A stretch of 64,000 nt of DNA, taken from Limosilactobacillus sp. GTDB lineage: Bacteria > Bacillota > Bacilli > Lactobacillales > Lactobacillaceae. The position numbers were made by a program, and so were the translations under genes. Below are positions 18,105 to 25,919 of this stretch, piece by piece; position 1 is the stretch's first letter, and every line of letters begins with the position of its first letter. The stretch spans positions 2,271,320 to 2,335,319 of the forward strand of contig NZ_JAKVPE010000001.1 in assembly GCF_022482365.1 (NCBI RefSeq), given 5' to 3'. The notes beneath the pieces are model-generated. The model searched no databases. It saw only the letters and a list, made by a program, of their open reading frames with translations, and was not told the DNA's origin.

Positions 18105-18520
18105 ATCAGCACATCTGGGAAGTTATCGGTGCCTTCATTGGTGGCGGTGGACTGACGACACTCTTCACCTATCTGGGGAAACGCGATAGCAACGATCTGG
18201 AGAGCGAGAAGGTCTATGCCCACTACAGCAGTCAGCTGGTCAATCGCGAGTCAAAACTAGCCGAAGAGCGGGACAAACTCTATACACAGGTGGTCAACCT
18301 GCAGAGTCAGGTCCGCGCACTCAAGCAGTCCAACGAAGAGCTGACGCTCTCCAACAAGGCGCTCAAGAAGCAGGTGGAGGAGCTGACCACCAGTAACCGG
18401 CAGATGGAACGGCAGCTTGGTCGTATGAACGAGCGATTAGATCAGCTGACTCGCGCTGAAGAAAAAGAGCTCAAATACGAGGAAGGTAAGAAAAATGAAA
18501 ACAGCAAACACGATCATTAA
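18101..18520 (+). CDS. Phage protein with N-terminal membrane helix and long coiled coil
   Basis: 139 residues. Residues 5-25 form a Gly-rich hydrophobic segment (VIGAFIGGGGLTTLFTYLG), then residues ~35-125 are a continuous coiled coil (LAEERDKLYTQVVNLQSQV, LKQSNEELTLSNKALKKQV). Similar membrane-anchored coiled-coil proteins sit beside holins in lactobacillus phages, where they could act as holin modulators or spanin-like parts; the exact role is unknown. It overlaps both neighbours. Confidence 0.68.
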   Translation: MNQHIWEVIGAFIGGGGLTTLFTYLGKRDSNDLESEKVYAHYSSQLVNRESKLAEERDKLYTQVVNLQSQVRALKQSNEELTLSNKALKKQVEELTTSNRQMERQLGRMNERLDQLTRAEEKELKYEEGKKNENSKHDH

Positions 18521-18974
18521 CTGGATCATCCAATCGGGAGCCATCGTATGGCTCTTTTATTTTGCCCTCGCGATCGGGAAACCCTGGGTAGAAGGCAAAG
18601 TTAAGACCGCCAAGACGACTCAGCAGAAGGAAGCCTGGACGCTTCTGGAGCAGGTCGCCATGACGGCCGTCAACTCACTAGTTGGCTCTGACAAGGACGG
18701 CGACAAGAAGTTCGTCGAAGCCTCCACCCAGACGCAAGCCTACCTGGAGAACCACGGGATCGACATCGACATGCACGCTGTGCAAGCAGCAGTTCAAGCT
18801 GCGTACGAGAAGTCGCCCCTGACGGGCCAACAGAATACCGAATCAACGGTTACTACAAGCACTGATGGGGTCACTACTAGCATTACAAAGCATGACGAAA
18901 AAGACCCGGTCCTGGAAGCTATCAAGACGGCTCCAAACCGGGCTAATGATCTGGCGGAAGAAGGTGAGAAGTAA
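18495..18974 (+). CDS. LLH-family phage holin
   Basis: 159 residues. One N-terminal membrane helix (IINWIIQSGAIVWLFYFALAIG), followed by KTAKTTQQKEAWTLLEQVA and a basic/acidic helical tail with VSAQTQ-like spacing, matches the holin family of phage LL-H. It would open the membrane to release the endolysin. The start lies inside the previous gene and the stop overlaps the endolysin start (TAATG), the usual holin-lysin coupling. Confidence 0.82.
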   Translation: MKTANTIINWIIQSGAIVWLFYFALAIGKPWVEGKVKTAKTTQQKEAWTLLEQVAMTAVNSLVGSDKDGDKKFVEASTQTQAYLENHGIDIDMHAVQAAVQAAYEKSPLTGQQNTESTVTTSTDGVTTSITKHDEKDPVLEAIKTAPNRANDLAEEGEK

Positions 18975-20134
18975 TGGCACTATATACTGTAGACGTGTAC
19001 TCTGGCTCCAGTGATAGCATCATCCGTGATAGTCACGCCCAAGGCGTTATCGTCAAGGCCACCCAAGGTACAGGCTACGTCAATCCGCGCTGCAACCATC
19101 AGTGGGATCTGGCTGGGCAGTTGGATAAGCTGCGGGGTCTGTACCACTATGCCGGTGGTGGCAATCCGGTCAGCGAAGCCCAGTACTTCATCAACAATAT
19201 CAAGAACTATGTTGGGCAAGGGATCCTTATCTTAGACTGGGAGTCCTACCAGAACGCCAGCTGGGGCAATACCTCATGGGCCCGGCAGTTCGTCAACGAG
19301 GTGCACCGCCTGACTGGTGTCTGGCCACTCATCTACGTGCAGGAGTCAGCTCTTGGCCAGGTCGCCAACTGTGCTTCTGATTGCGGTGTGTGGGTGGCCA
19401 AGTATGCCTCCATGAACTGGAATAGCTGGGCTGTGCCGAACATGAGTGTCAGCTCTGGAGCCTTCAAGGCTCTAACCGGCTGGCAGTTCACTGGCGGTGA
19501 CATGGACCGGTCAATTTTCTACATCGACACCACCGCCTGGAAGAAGATCGCCAACCCATCTGCCACAAGCAATGGTTGGCAAGGCAACGGCAACAGCTGG
19601 CAGTACCTGGAGAACGGCATGCCGGTCAAGAACGACTGGCGCAAAATTGGTGGCCAATGGTACTATCTCGACGCTAACGGCAACACGTTGGCCGGCTGGC
19701 AGAAGATCAAAGACCACTGGTACTACTTCAACACCAATCACAACGGCGCTTATGGTGCCGCTCTAACTGGCTGGCAAAAGATCAACGATCGCTGGTACTA
19801 CATGGATCCGACGAACGCTTGGTGTCTGTCTGGCTGGCAAACCATCAACGGCAAGAAGTACTACTTCGACCCGGACAATGTTTGGATGGTGACCGGGCCA
19901 CAGACTATCGACGGCAAGCAGTACCTGTTTGATGACAACGGTGCACTGACGGAGCAGAAGCCGATCCCGGATCAGCCTAAGCCACAGCCGACACAACCGA
20001 CCAGTCCTAAGCCAGCGAGCGCTACTACTAAGCTATCGGATGCTGACAAGCAAGCCATCGAGACTGATCTCAAGGCCTATGTACAGGATGAGATCAAAAA
20101 CATGGCTTCGAAACTAAAAGTTACATTTGAATAA
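18974..20134 (+). CDS. Endolysin: GH25 muramidase with cell-wall-binding repeats
   Basis: 386 residues. The N-terminal ~190 residues are a GH25 lysozyme: VDVYSG (Asp7) and LDWES (Asp88, Glu90) carry the acidic catalytic residues; YHYAGG and WQFTGG are further family motifs. Residues ~200-325 contain about five aromatic wall-binding repeats (GWQKIKDHWYYF, GWQKINDRWYYMD, GWQTINGKKYYFD) of the choline/glucan-binding type. A Pro/Gln linker and a charged C-terminal helix follow. No signal peptide, so export depends on the holin. It hydrolyses peptidoglycan at the end of the lytic cycle. Confidence 0.92.
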   Translation: MALYTVDVYSGSSDSIIRDSHAQGVIVKATQGTGYVNPRCNHQWDLAGQLDKLRGLYHYAGGGNPVSEAQYFINNIKNYVGQGILILDWESYQNASWGNTSWARQFVNEVHRLTGVWPLIYVQESALGQVANCASDCGVWVAKYASMNWNSWAVPNMSVSSGAFKALTGWQFTGGDMDRSIFYIDTTAWKKIANPSATSNGWQGNGNSWQYLENGMPVKNDWRKIGGQWYYLDANGNTLAGWQKIKDHWYYFNTNHNGAYGAALTGWQKINDRWYYMDPTNAWCLSGWQTINGKKYYFDPDNVWMVTGPQTIDGKQYLFDDNGALTEQKPIPDQPKPQPTQPTSPKPASATTKLSDADKQAIETDLKAYVQDEIKNMASKLKVTFE

Positions 20135-20172
20135 AAGAACGAAGGAGGTGAACTCCTCCTCGTGTTAACACT

Positions 20173-20205
20173 AGCCCGACTGGAGCAATCCGGCCGGGCT
20201 TTTTT
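20173..20205 (+). terminator. Strong terminator after the endolysin gene
   Basis: AGCCCGACTGGA, loop GCAA, TCCGGCCGGGCT, then TTTTTT. It closes the prophage late transcript before rpsD. Confidence 0.88.
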
Positions 20206-20224
20206 GCGTTGGTTGCAAAAAATA

Positions 20225-20263
20225 AAAGACGTATCTCCAATTCAATGGAAATACGTCTTTTTT
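20225..20263. terminator. Bidirectional terminator between prophage and rpsD
   Basis: AAAGACGTAT, inner CTCC/GG pairs and an 8-base loop, ATACGTCTTT, then TTT. The A-rich run on the left gives a T tract on the minus strand, so it can also end the rpsD transcript. Confidence 0.8.
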
Positions 20264-20270
20264 ATCAAGC

Positions 20271-20291
20271 TGGGACACCTTTGGGACACCT
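20271..20291. repeat. Two TGGGACACCT repeats near the prophage boundary
   Basis: TGGGACACCT occurs at 20271-20280 and 20282-20291, an 11-base period. It lies between the last prophage terminator and the end of rpsD, where an attachment site would be expected. Its role as part of an attachment core or integrase arm site is only a guess. Confidence 0.35.
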
Positions 20292-20339
20292 GAAACAGCC
20301 AAGATGGCTTTATATCGGGGCCAAAGGTACCTGCAAAAA

Positions 20340-20945
20340 TTACTTGTTGTAGAATTCAACGATGAGGGCTTCATCGATCTCAGCGTCCATGTCTTCACGG
20401 GCTGGGATCCGGTTCAGCTTACCTTCGAGCTTGTCAGCGTCGAAGTCAACGTATGATGGGCGAGCCACAACGGCGTCAACAGCGTTCTTGATAACGTCCA
20501 GGTTCTTGGACTTTTCACGAACACCGATGACTTGGTCAACATTAACTTCGTATGAAGGGATGTCAACGCGCTTGCCATCAACGGTGATGTGACCGTGGTT
20601 AACCAGCTGACGAGCCTGACGACGGGTAGTAGCCAGACCGAGACGGTAAACCATGTTGTCAAGCCGACGTTCCAGCAGGGCCATGAAGTTGGCACCGTGA
20701 GTACCTTCCTTGATCTTGCCGGCACGAACGAAGAGGTTTGAGAATTGCCGTTCAGTCATGCCGTACATGTAACGCAGCTTTTGCTTTTCACGCAGTTGCG
20801 TGCCGTATTCGGACAGCTTACCGTGACGATCGCGACCGTGATCACCAGGAGCGTATGGCCGACGAGCTAATTCCTTACCAGTACCTGAAAGTGAAACGCC
20901 AAGACGACGAGAAACACGCCAACTTGGACCAGTGTAACGAGACAT
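20340..20945 (-). CDS. rpsD: 30S ribosomal protein S4
   Basis: 201 residues, full length for the family. It binds 16S rRNA early in small-subunit assembly. The start [26 protein letters not shown] and the S4 RNA-binding core ([26 protein letters not shown]) are clear. AGGAGGA precedes the start. The gene stands alone on the minus strand as in Bacillus, where S4 represses its own mRNA through the leader. The prophage lies directly downstream of its 3' end. Confidence 0.97.
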   Translation of the reverse strand: MSRYTGPSWRVSRRLGVSLSGTGKELARRPYAPGDHGRDRHGKLSEYGTQLREKQKLRYMYGMTERQFSNLFVRAGKIKEGTHGANFMALLERRLDNMVYRLGLATTRRQARQLVNHGHITVDGKRVDIPSYEVNVDQVIGVREKSKNLDVIKNAVDAVVARPSYVDFDADKLEGKLNRIPAREDMDAEIDEALIVEFYNK

Positions 20946-21113
20946 AAATAAATTCCTCCAATAATTTTTGTTGGAGTAAAATAATCCGATTGTGAGCTTG
21001 ACATTCGTGCAGGCTGATTTGAATTTTTCACCCTTGCAGCTGGGTTACTAAAAACACCATGCGGCACCAGTCTGTTGACGAGCTTGTCCCTCACTGCTGC
21101 ATTATTTTACACA
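20946..21113 (-). promoter_or_regulatory. rpsD 5' leader, candidate S4 autoregulatory region
   Basis: About 165 bases lie between the predicted transcription start and rpsD, long for a ribosomal protein gene. It contains inverted segments (for example GACAAGCTC against GAGCTTGACA on the + strand reading). Firmicute rpsD leaders bind S4, so self-control is plausible, but I could not confirm a consensus fold. Confidence 0.4.
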
Positions 21114-21119
21114 GCAACC

Positions 21120-21149
21120 AGTATACAATGCATTTGGCCCCAGCGTCAA
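21120..21149 (-). promoter_or_regulatory. rpsD promoter
   Basis: Read on the minus strand: TTGACG, an 18-base spacer, then TATACT, both close to sigma-A consensus. Confidence 0.75.
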
Positions 21150-21208
21150 TTACTTTGCTGGCAAAATTCTTATTTTATCCATTCAGAGCCGGAATATACG
21201 GCCAAGCT

Positions 21209-21218
21209 ATGGTATAAT
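21209..21218 (+). promoter_or_regulatory. ezrA promoter, extended -10
   Basis: ATGGTATAAT: a perfect TATAAT with an upstream TG, about 50 bases before ezrA; the -35 region is weak. The same ATGGTATAAT occurs before mreB. Confidence 0.65.
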
Positions 21219-21269
21219 TCACCTAGTATTATGGCTATTTGGTCAATATTAATTGTAGGTGGAGATTTC

Positions 21270-22967
21270 ATGTTTCAGATTTTAATCGTTCTTTTAATCG
21301 TGATCCTGCTGGTCTTGGGCGGGATCGTTTGGTACCAGCGTCGCATTCTGACCCAGTTGAAGGCGGTCCAGGATGCCCAGCGTCGTCTCGTTGGCAAGAA
21401 GCTGGACGAGCAGCTCAAAGAAGTTGCCCAGTTGCAGCTGACCGGTGATACCAAGAAAAACTTTGACCAGCTCAATGATGAATATAATAAGAAGATTGTG
21501 CCTCAACTCAAGGCCATTGCCGCTTCCCAGCAGGACCTGGTGCAGGCGGCCCGGACCACGAAGCTGCTGACGATCAAGGCGCCACTGACTGACCTCCAGG
21601 CCGAGCTGGCGAAGACCACGGCTGAGCAAAAGAAGGTCGAGCAATCCCTGAACCACCTCAGACAACAGAGCCAGAGTCAGCAACGGGCAATTGAGCAGAT
21701 CAAGACCCGCTACCGCGAATTTCACCAACAATTAAATGAAAAGAGCTTTGCTTACGGTGCCAGTGCAGAAAAGCTCAACGCCGAGCTGGCTGACCTGGAA
21801 AAGCAGTACGACCGCTTCGTCGAACTGACCAAGCAGGGGGATTCGGATGCTGCCCAAGAGATCCTGACCGACCTGCAAGCCGGCAACGAGCAACTGGCCA
21901 AGGAGTTGAAGACCGTCCCAGAGCTCTACCGGCCGCTGGTCACCGAGTTTCCTGACCAGCTGACGGAATTGGCGACTGGTTACGCAACCCTGACCAAGCA
22001 GCACTACCACTTTACGGAACCAAAATTGGATGAGCAGATTAAACAGCTCCAGGCCAAACTGACGGCCACCACCCAGCAGCTGCGGGACCTCCACCTGGAC
22101 GTGGTTAAGCAGGCCAACAAGGACCTGGCCGAAGCAATCGACCATCTCTATGCTGTCATGCAAAAGGAACTGGATGCCCGGCGCGAAGCCGTCCACCTGG
22201 TAGGAATCATGGCCGACTTTACTCAGCACGCCCAGCACCAGAACAATGAATTGATGGCCGAATTGGACCGGCTCAGTCTCAGCTACACCCTGAACAACAA
22301 TGAGTTCGAAAAGACTCGGGAGCTAAACGAGCAGATCAAAACGATCGTCAAGCAGTACAACGAGGACCAGCAGGCGATTAAAAACAACCAGGCGGTCTAC
22401 AGCCAGATCCTGGAACGGCAGAAGGAAAATCGCCAGAGCCTGATCGACATCGAAAAGGAGCAGGGCAAGATCAACGACGAGGTTGCTAAGCTCCAGACCG
22501 ATGAACAGCGGGCCAAGCAGATGCTGCAGCGCTACTCCGTCCAGATTCGGACAATTCGGCGCCAAGTGGAGCAGATGAATCTGCCGGGGATCTCCCAGGA
22601 CTACATGGACTACTTCTTCGGGGTCAGCGATGAGATCAAGAAGCTGGCCGACGAGCTCCATGAATACAAGGTCAACATGGACAACGTCACCAAGCAGCTG
22701 CTAATGGTGGAAACGGACTTGGAGCGCCTGCAGGACAAGACCAACGACCTGCGGGACAGCGCCGAGTTGACCGAGCGGCTTCAGCAGTACGCCAACCGGT
22801 TCGCCGACAACGAAAAGGTCGTCAAGGCGGCCCAGAAGTCCCAGGAGCTGTATAACCAGTACAACTACGCGGGAAGTCTGGAGACGATTGCCACGGCCCT
22901 TGAAGAAGTCGAACCGGGCAGCTACAAGCGCATTGAGGACAGCTACTACCAGGAAGTTAATGAATAG
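21270..22967 (+). CDS. ezrA: Septation ring formation regulator EzrA
   Basis: 565 residues from ATG 21270, which begins the membrane helix (FQILIVLLIVILLVLGGIVW) and has a GGTGGAG site; longer in-frame starts would put the helix internally. EzrA is a membrane-anchored, almost wholly coiled-coil cytoplasmic protein that tunes FtsZ assembly and links it to wall synthesis. Length equals the family (about 560-575), and residues ~30-560 are spectrin-like coiled coil. Single-gene unit with its own promoter and terminator. Confidence 0.95.
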   Translation: MFQILIVLLIVILLVLGGIVWYQRRILTQLKAVQDAQRRLVGKKLDEQLKEVAQLQLTGDTKKNFDQLNDEYNKKIVPQLKAIAASQQDLVQAARTTKLLTIKAPLTDLQAELAKTTAEQKKVEQSLNHLRQQSQSQQRAIEQIKTRYREFHQQLNEKSFAYGASAEKLNAELADLEKQYDRFVELTKQGDSDAAQEILTDLQAGNEQLAKELKTVPELYRPLVTEFPDQLTELATGYATLTKQHYHFTEPKLDEQIKQLQAKLTATTQQLRDLHLDVVKQANKDLAEAIDHLYAVMQKELDARREAVHLVGIMADFTQHAQHQNNELMAELDRLSLSYTLNNNEFEKTRELNEQIKTIVKQYNEDQQAIKNNQAVYSQILERQKENRQSLIDIEKEQGKINDEVAKLQTDEQRAKQMLQRYSVQIRTIRRQVEQMNLPGISQDYMDYFFGVSDEIKKLADELHEYKVNMDNVTKQLLMVETDLERLQDKTNDLRDSAELTERLQQYANRFADNEKVVKAAQKSQELYNQYNYAGSLETIATALEEVEPGSYKRIEDSYYQEVNE

Positions 22968-22977
22968 TAATGAGGAG

Positions 22978-23014
22978 AGCATCACCAGCCAATTGCGGCC
23001 GGTGGTGCTTTTTT
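22978..23014 (+). terminator. ezrA terminator
   Basis: AGCATCACC, inner GCC/GGC pairs, GGTGGTGCT, then TTTTTT. Confidence 0.85.
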
Positions 23015-23054
23015 CGTGGAGTGTGCCGAAATCAATGCCGTTCTAGGGATTTTC

Positions 23055-23063
23055 TGTTATAAT
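23055..23063 (+). promoter_or_regulatory. Promoter of the cysteine desulfurase-thiI operon
   Basis: TGTTATAAT, an extended -10. The ~110-base leader that follows holds a GC-rich imperfect hairpin near 23118-23154. Confidence 0.6.
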
Positions 23064-23180
23064 AGAAAGTCGTTTTAAGAAGCGTCGAACCTTTCAATAC
23101 GCAACTCACCAAGTTTTCGGCCCCGGCGACGGCTCATTTGTCGGTGCCCGGCCAATAATTGGAGGAAGGAATTATAGAAC

Positions 23181-24329
23181 ATGATCTATTTTGATAATAG
23201 CGCAACGACAAAGGTGGCACCGGAAGTTCTACAAACTTACGACACCGTCAGCCAAAAGATCTGGGGGAACCCAAGCAGCCTTCACAACTTCGGGGAGAAC
23301 GCCTGGAACCTGCTTGAACAGGCTCGCCAGCAGATCGCCAAGCTCTTAGGCGTTAAGCCGAGCGAGATCATCTTCACCAGCGGCGGTTCCGAGGGTGACA
23401 ACTGGGTCATCAAGGGGACCGCGATGGCTAAGCACCGGTTCGGCAAGCACATCATTACCACCAGCGTGGAGCACGCGGCGGTTCACAATCCGCTGGAACA
23501 GCTCAAGGACCTCGGCTTTGACATCACCTACCTGCCAGTTGACGACCAGGGCCGGATTAACCCGGCAGACGTCAAGGCGGCCATTCGTCCCGACACGATC
23601 CTGGTTTCCATCATGGCGGTCAACAACGAGATTGGGACCATCCAGCCGATCAAAGAGGTTGGCGAAATCTTGAAGGACTACCCGAACATTCACTACATGG
23701 TCGACGCCGTTCAGGCCATTGGCAAGGGGATCGACGACCTGGTCTTCTCCGACCGGGTCGACTTTGCCACCTTCTCCGGCCACAAGTTCCACGCACCACG
23801 CGGGACCGGTTTCGTCTACGTCAAGAGCGGTCGCAAGCTTGCCCCGCTGATTGCCGGTGGTGGCCAGGAACGGACACTGCGCTCCGGGACTGAAAACACC
23901 CCGGGTGATGTCGCCATGGCCCGGGCCATCCGCCTGGTCAAGGAAAACGAGGACGAGACGGTCAAGCGCGAGCAGGCGATCAAGGAACGAATCTACGACC
24001 ACCTGAAGCAGTTCGACCACGTCAAAATCATTTCCGGCCGGGACGAAGGTTTTGCGCCCCACATCCTCTGCTTTGCCATCGTTGGCGTCCGGGGCGAGAC
24101 GATCGTGCACGCCTTTGAGGACCAGGGAATCTACATTTCGACCACCAGTGCCTGCTCGTCGAAGAAGCGTTCCGAGGCTGGGACCCTGGCGGCAATGAAG
24201 GTGCCGGAAGAGATCGCCACCAGTGCGGTCCGGATCAGCCTGGGGGACCAAAACACCCTGGAAGAGGCCGACCAGTTCAACAAGACCTTCGACCAGCTCT
24301 ACGCCGGTTTCAAGAAGATTATCGACTAA
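23181..24329 (+). CDS. iscS: Cysteine desulfurase (NifS/IscS family)
   Basis: 382 residues, GGAGGAAGG site. A PLP enzyme that takes sulfur from cysteine as a persulfide. Seen: MIYFDNSATT start, EHAA motif, PLP lysine in SGHKFHAP (about residue 204) and the persulfide-carrying Cys in TSACSSK (about 326). The next gene is thiI, 33 bases downstream without a terminator; in Bacillus a dedicated desulfurase beside thiI feeds 4-thiouridine synthesis, so that is the likely main role. Confidence 0.95.
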   Translation: MIYFDNSATTKVAPEVLQTYDTVSQKIWGNPSSLHNFGENAWNLLEQARQQIAKLLGVKPSEIIFTSGGSEGDNWVIKGTAMAKHRFGKHIITTSVEHAAVHNPLEQLKDLGFDITYLPVDDQGRINPADVKAAIRPDTILVSIMAVNNEIGTIQPIKEVGEILKDYPNIHYMVDAVQAIGKGIDDLVFSDRVDFATFSGHKFHAPRGTGFVYVKSGRKLAPLIAGGGQERTLRSGTENTPGDVAMARAIRLVKENEDETVKREQAIKERIYDHLKQFDHVKIISGRDEGFAPHILCFAIVGVRGETIVHAFEDQGIYISTTSACSSKKRSEAGTLAAMKVPEEIATSAVRISLGDQNTLEEADQFNKTFDQLYAGFKKIID

Positions 24330-24362
24330 GATTAAAATTTAACTTGAAAGGAGGAATTGCGC

Positions 24363-25583
24363 GTGCAATATACCGAAATTATGGTCCGCTATGGTGAATT
24401 GTCCACCAAGGGCCACAACAAGAAGTCCTTCATTGACCGGCTCGGCGATAACGTCCGCCACGCCCTGCACAGCTTTGGTTCTGTCAAGGTTCATGCCCAG
24501 CGGGATCGGCTTCACGTTCAGCTCAACGGGGCCGACTACGACCAGGTTATGGATCGCTTGAAGCTGGTCTTTGGGATTCAGAACTTTTCGCCGTCGATTC
24601 GGGTCGAGAAGTCCTTTGAGGCCACCAAGCAGGCGGCTGCCCAGATGGTCGAAGAACAAGTTGATCACCCGATGACCTTTAAGATCGAGACGCGGCGGGC
24701 CGATCACCACTTCGAAATGGACACCTTTGAGATGAACAACCAATTAGGGGGCTACCTCTTGAACAAGTTCCCCGACAAGCTCAAGGTGGACGTCCACCAT
24801 CCCGACCTGACCATCCGGGTGGAGATCCGGCTCAACGGGATCTTCCTCTCCAGTGAAACCATCAAGGGTGCCGGTGGCCTGCCCGTCGGCACTGCCGGCA
24901 AGGGCATGATGATGATGTCCGGCGGGATCGACTCGCCGGTGGCCGCCTACCTGGGGATGAAGCGAGGCGTTTCCATGGAAATGGTTCACTTCTTCAGTCC
25001 GCCGTACACCAGTCCCCAGGCGCTGGCTAAGGCCAAGCAGCTGACCGAAAAACTGGCCAAGTACAGCGGCAGCATCCGCTTTATCCAGGTACCGTTTGCC
25101 GAAATCCAGGAAACAGTTAAGGAAAAGGTGCCGGAGGGCTATCTGATGACCGTCCAGCGGCGGATGATGCTTCGTCTCGCCGCCGCCCTGATGGTCAAGC
25201 GTCACGGCCTGGCGATTTTCAACGGGGAATCCCTCGGCCAGGTGGCTTCCCAGACGATGGAGAGTATGCTAGCGATCAACGATGTCACCTCCTTCCCGGT
25301 ACTGCGGCCAGTGCTGTCCTACGACAAGACCGAGATCATCAAGATTGCCGAAGAGATCGGCACCTACGACCTCTCGATCCTGCCTTACGAGGATTGCTGC
25401 ACCGTCTTCACGCCACCGTCGCCGAAGACCCGGCCACGACTTGACCGGGCGCGCGAGTACGAGCAGCGCCTGGATATCGAGGGTCTGATGAAACGCTCGC
25501 TGGACAATATTAAGATTACCGAGATTCATCCCGGTGAGGACTTCCTCAACCAAAATGAGGATGTTTTTGCCGAATTGCTCTAA
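24363..25583 (+). CDS. thiI: tRNA 4-thiouridine synthetase ThiI
   Basis: 406 residues from GTG 24363, eight bases after AAAGGAGG; an in-frame TTG at 24357 is too close to that site. Domains: N-terminal ferredoxin-like region, THUMP RNA-binding (~60-165), and PP-loop ATPase with SGGIDSPV near residue 183. It adenylates U8 of tRNA and inserts sulfur. As in other Firmicutes there is no C-terminal rhodanese domain, so sulfur should come straight from the desulfurase encoded upstream; Cys residues in EDCCTVF near the end are candidate acceptors. Confidence 0.95.
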   Translation: MQYTEIMVRYGELSTKGHNKKSFIDRLGDNVRHALHSFGSVKVHAQRDRLHVQLNGADYDQVMDRLKLVFGIQNFSPSIRVEKSFEATKQAAAQMVEEQVDHPMTFKIETRRADHHFEMDTFEMNNQLGGYLLNKFPDKLKVDVHHPDLTIRVEIRLNGIFLSSETIKGAGGLPVGTAGKGMMMMSGGIDSPVAAYLGMKRGVSMEMVHFFSPPYTSPQALAKAKQLTEKLAKYSGSIRFIQVPFAEIQETVKEKVPEGYLMTVQRRMMLRLAAALMVKRHGLAIFNGESLGQVASQTMESMLAINDVTSFPVLRPVLSYDKTEIIKIAEEIGTYDLSILPYEDCCTVFTPPSPKTRPRLDRAREYEQRLDIEGLMKRSLDNIKITEIHPGEDFLNQNEDVFAELL

Positions 25584-25590
25584 TCTTCGC

Positions 25591-25619
25591 TTGACGCTGG
25601 CAGATTATTTAGCTATCAT
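25591..25619 (+). promoter_or_regulatory. valS promoter
   Basis: TTGACG, 17-base spacer, TATCAT, directly ahead of the T-box leader. Confidence 0.82.
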
Positions 25620-25625
25620 ACAAGC

Positions 25626-25858
25626 ATAAATAAGCATTGACCGAAAGAGTAACGAAGAGTGCGGATCCACCAGAGAGGGCCCGGTGCTGAGAGGGCCTGG
25701 ATCAGCTTCGCGAAGGTAGTTCGGGAGCAGATCGGCTGAATTCAGTAGGCCGGTCCGGTTCATTGACCGTTATTAAATGAGCGAGGGGAGCGGGAGACCG
25801 CTCAATATAGGTGGTACCGCGAGCAAATCGTCCTATCAATAGTGATAGGGCGATTTTT
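25626..25858 (+). promoter_or_regulatory. T-box riboswitch, valine (GTA specifier), controlling valS
   Basis: A complete T-box leader. The lower Stem I pairs CCGAA with TTCGG, with an AGTA strand opposite GAA-G-GTA-G. The specifier GTA at 25716-25718 reads valine, matching the next gene. The AG bulge AGAGAG and a terminal loop with GGTGCTGAGA are present. The T-box sequence AGGTGGTACCGCG is at 25809-25821, and the terminator AAATCGTCCTATC/GATAGGGCGATTT with T run lies at 25825-25858. Uncharged tRNA-Val should favour antitermination. Confidence 0.93.
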
Positions 25859-25919
25859 ATTTTGCCAGTGCTTAATTAAATAGTGTTAACCATGAATTTT
25901 TGAAAGGAGCGATTATACA

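Larger units (their letters stand above)
1..20300 (+). mobile_element. Prophage right arm: tail tip, host recognition and lysis modules
   Basis: Contiguous + strand block in siphophage order: tape measure, distal tail protein, tail lysin, tail fibre and baseplate proteins, holin, endolysin. The left part (integrase, replication, packaging, head) lies outside the window. The genes abut or overlap by a few bases, as in a late operon. The right end falls between the terminators at 20173-20263 and the 3' end of rpsD at 20340. Family assignments come from motifs read in the translations. The exact end is inferred, since the left attachment site is not visible. Confidence 0.93.

Noticed and set aside
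1..20300. Search for defence, toxin or antibiotic-resistance cargo in the prophage arm
   Set aside because: All intact genes are explained by tail, host recognition or lysis, except the two small membrane proteins reported separately.
20171..20398. 75-codon minus strand frame across the prophage border
   Set aside because: It runs through two terminators and the rpsD 3' end; no ribosome site. An integrase remnant was considered, but no integrase motif is present.
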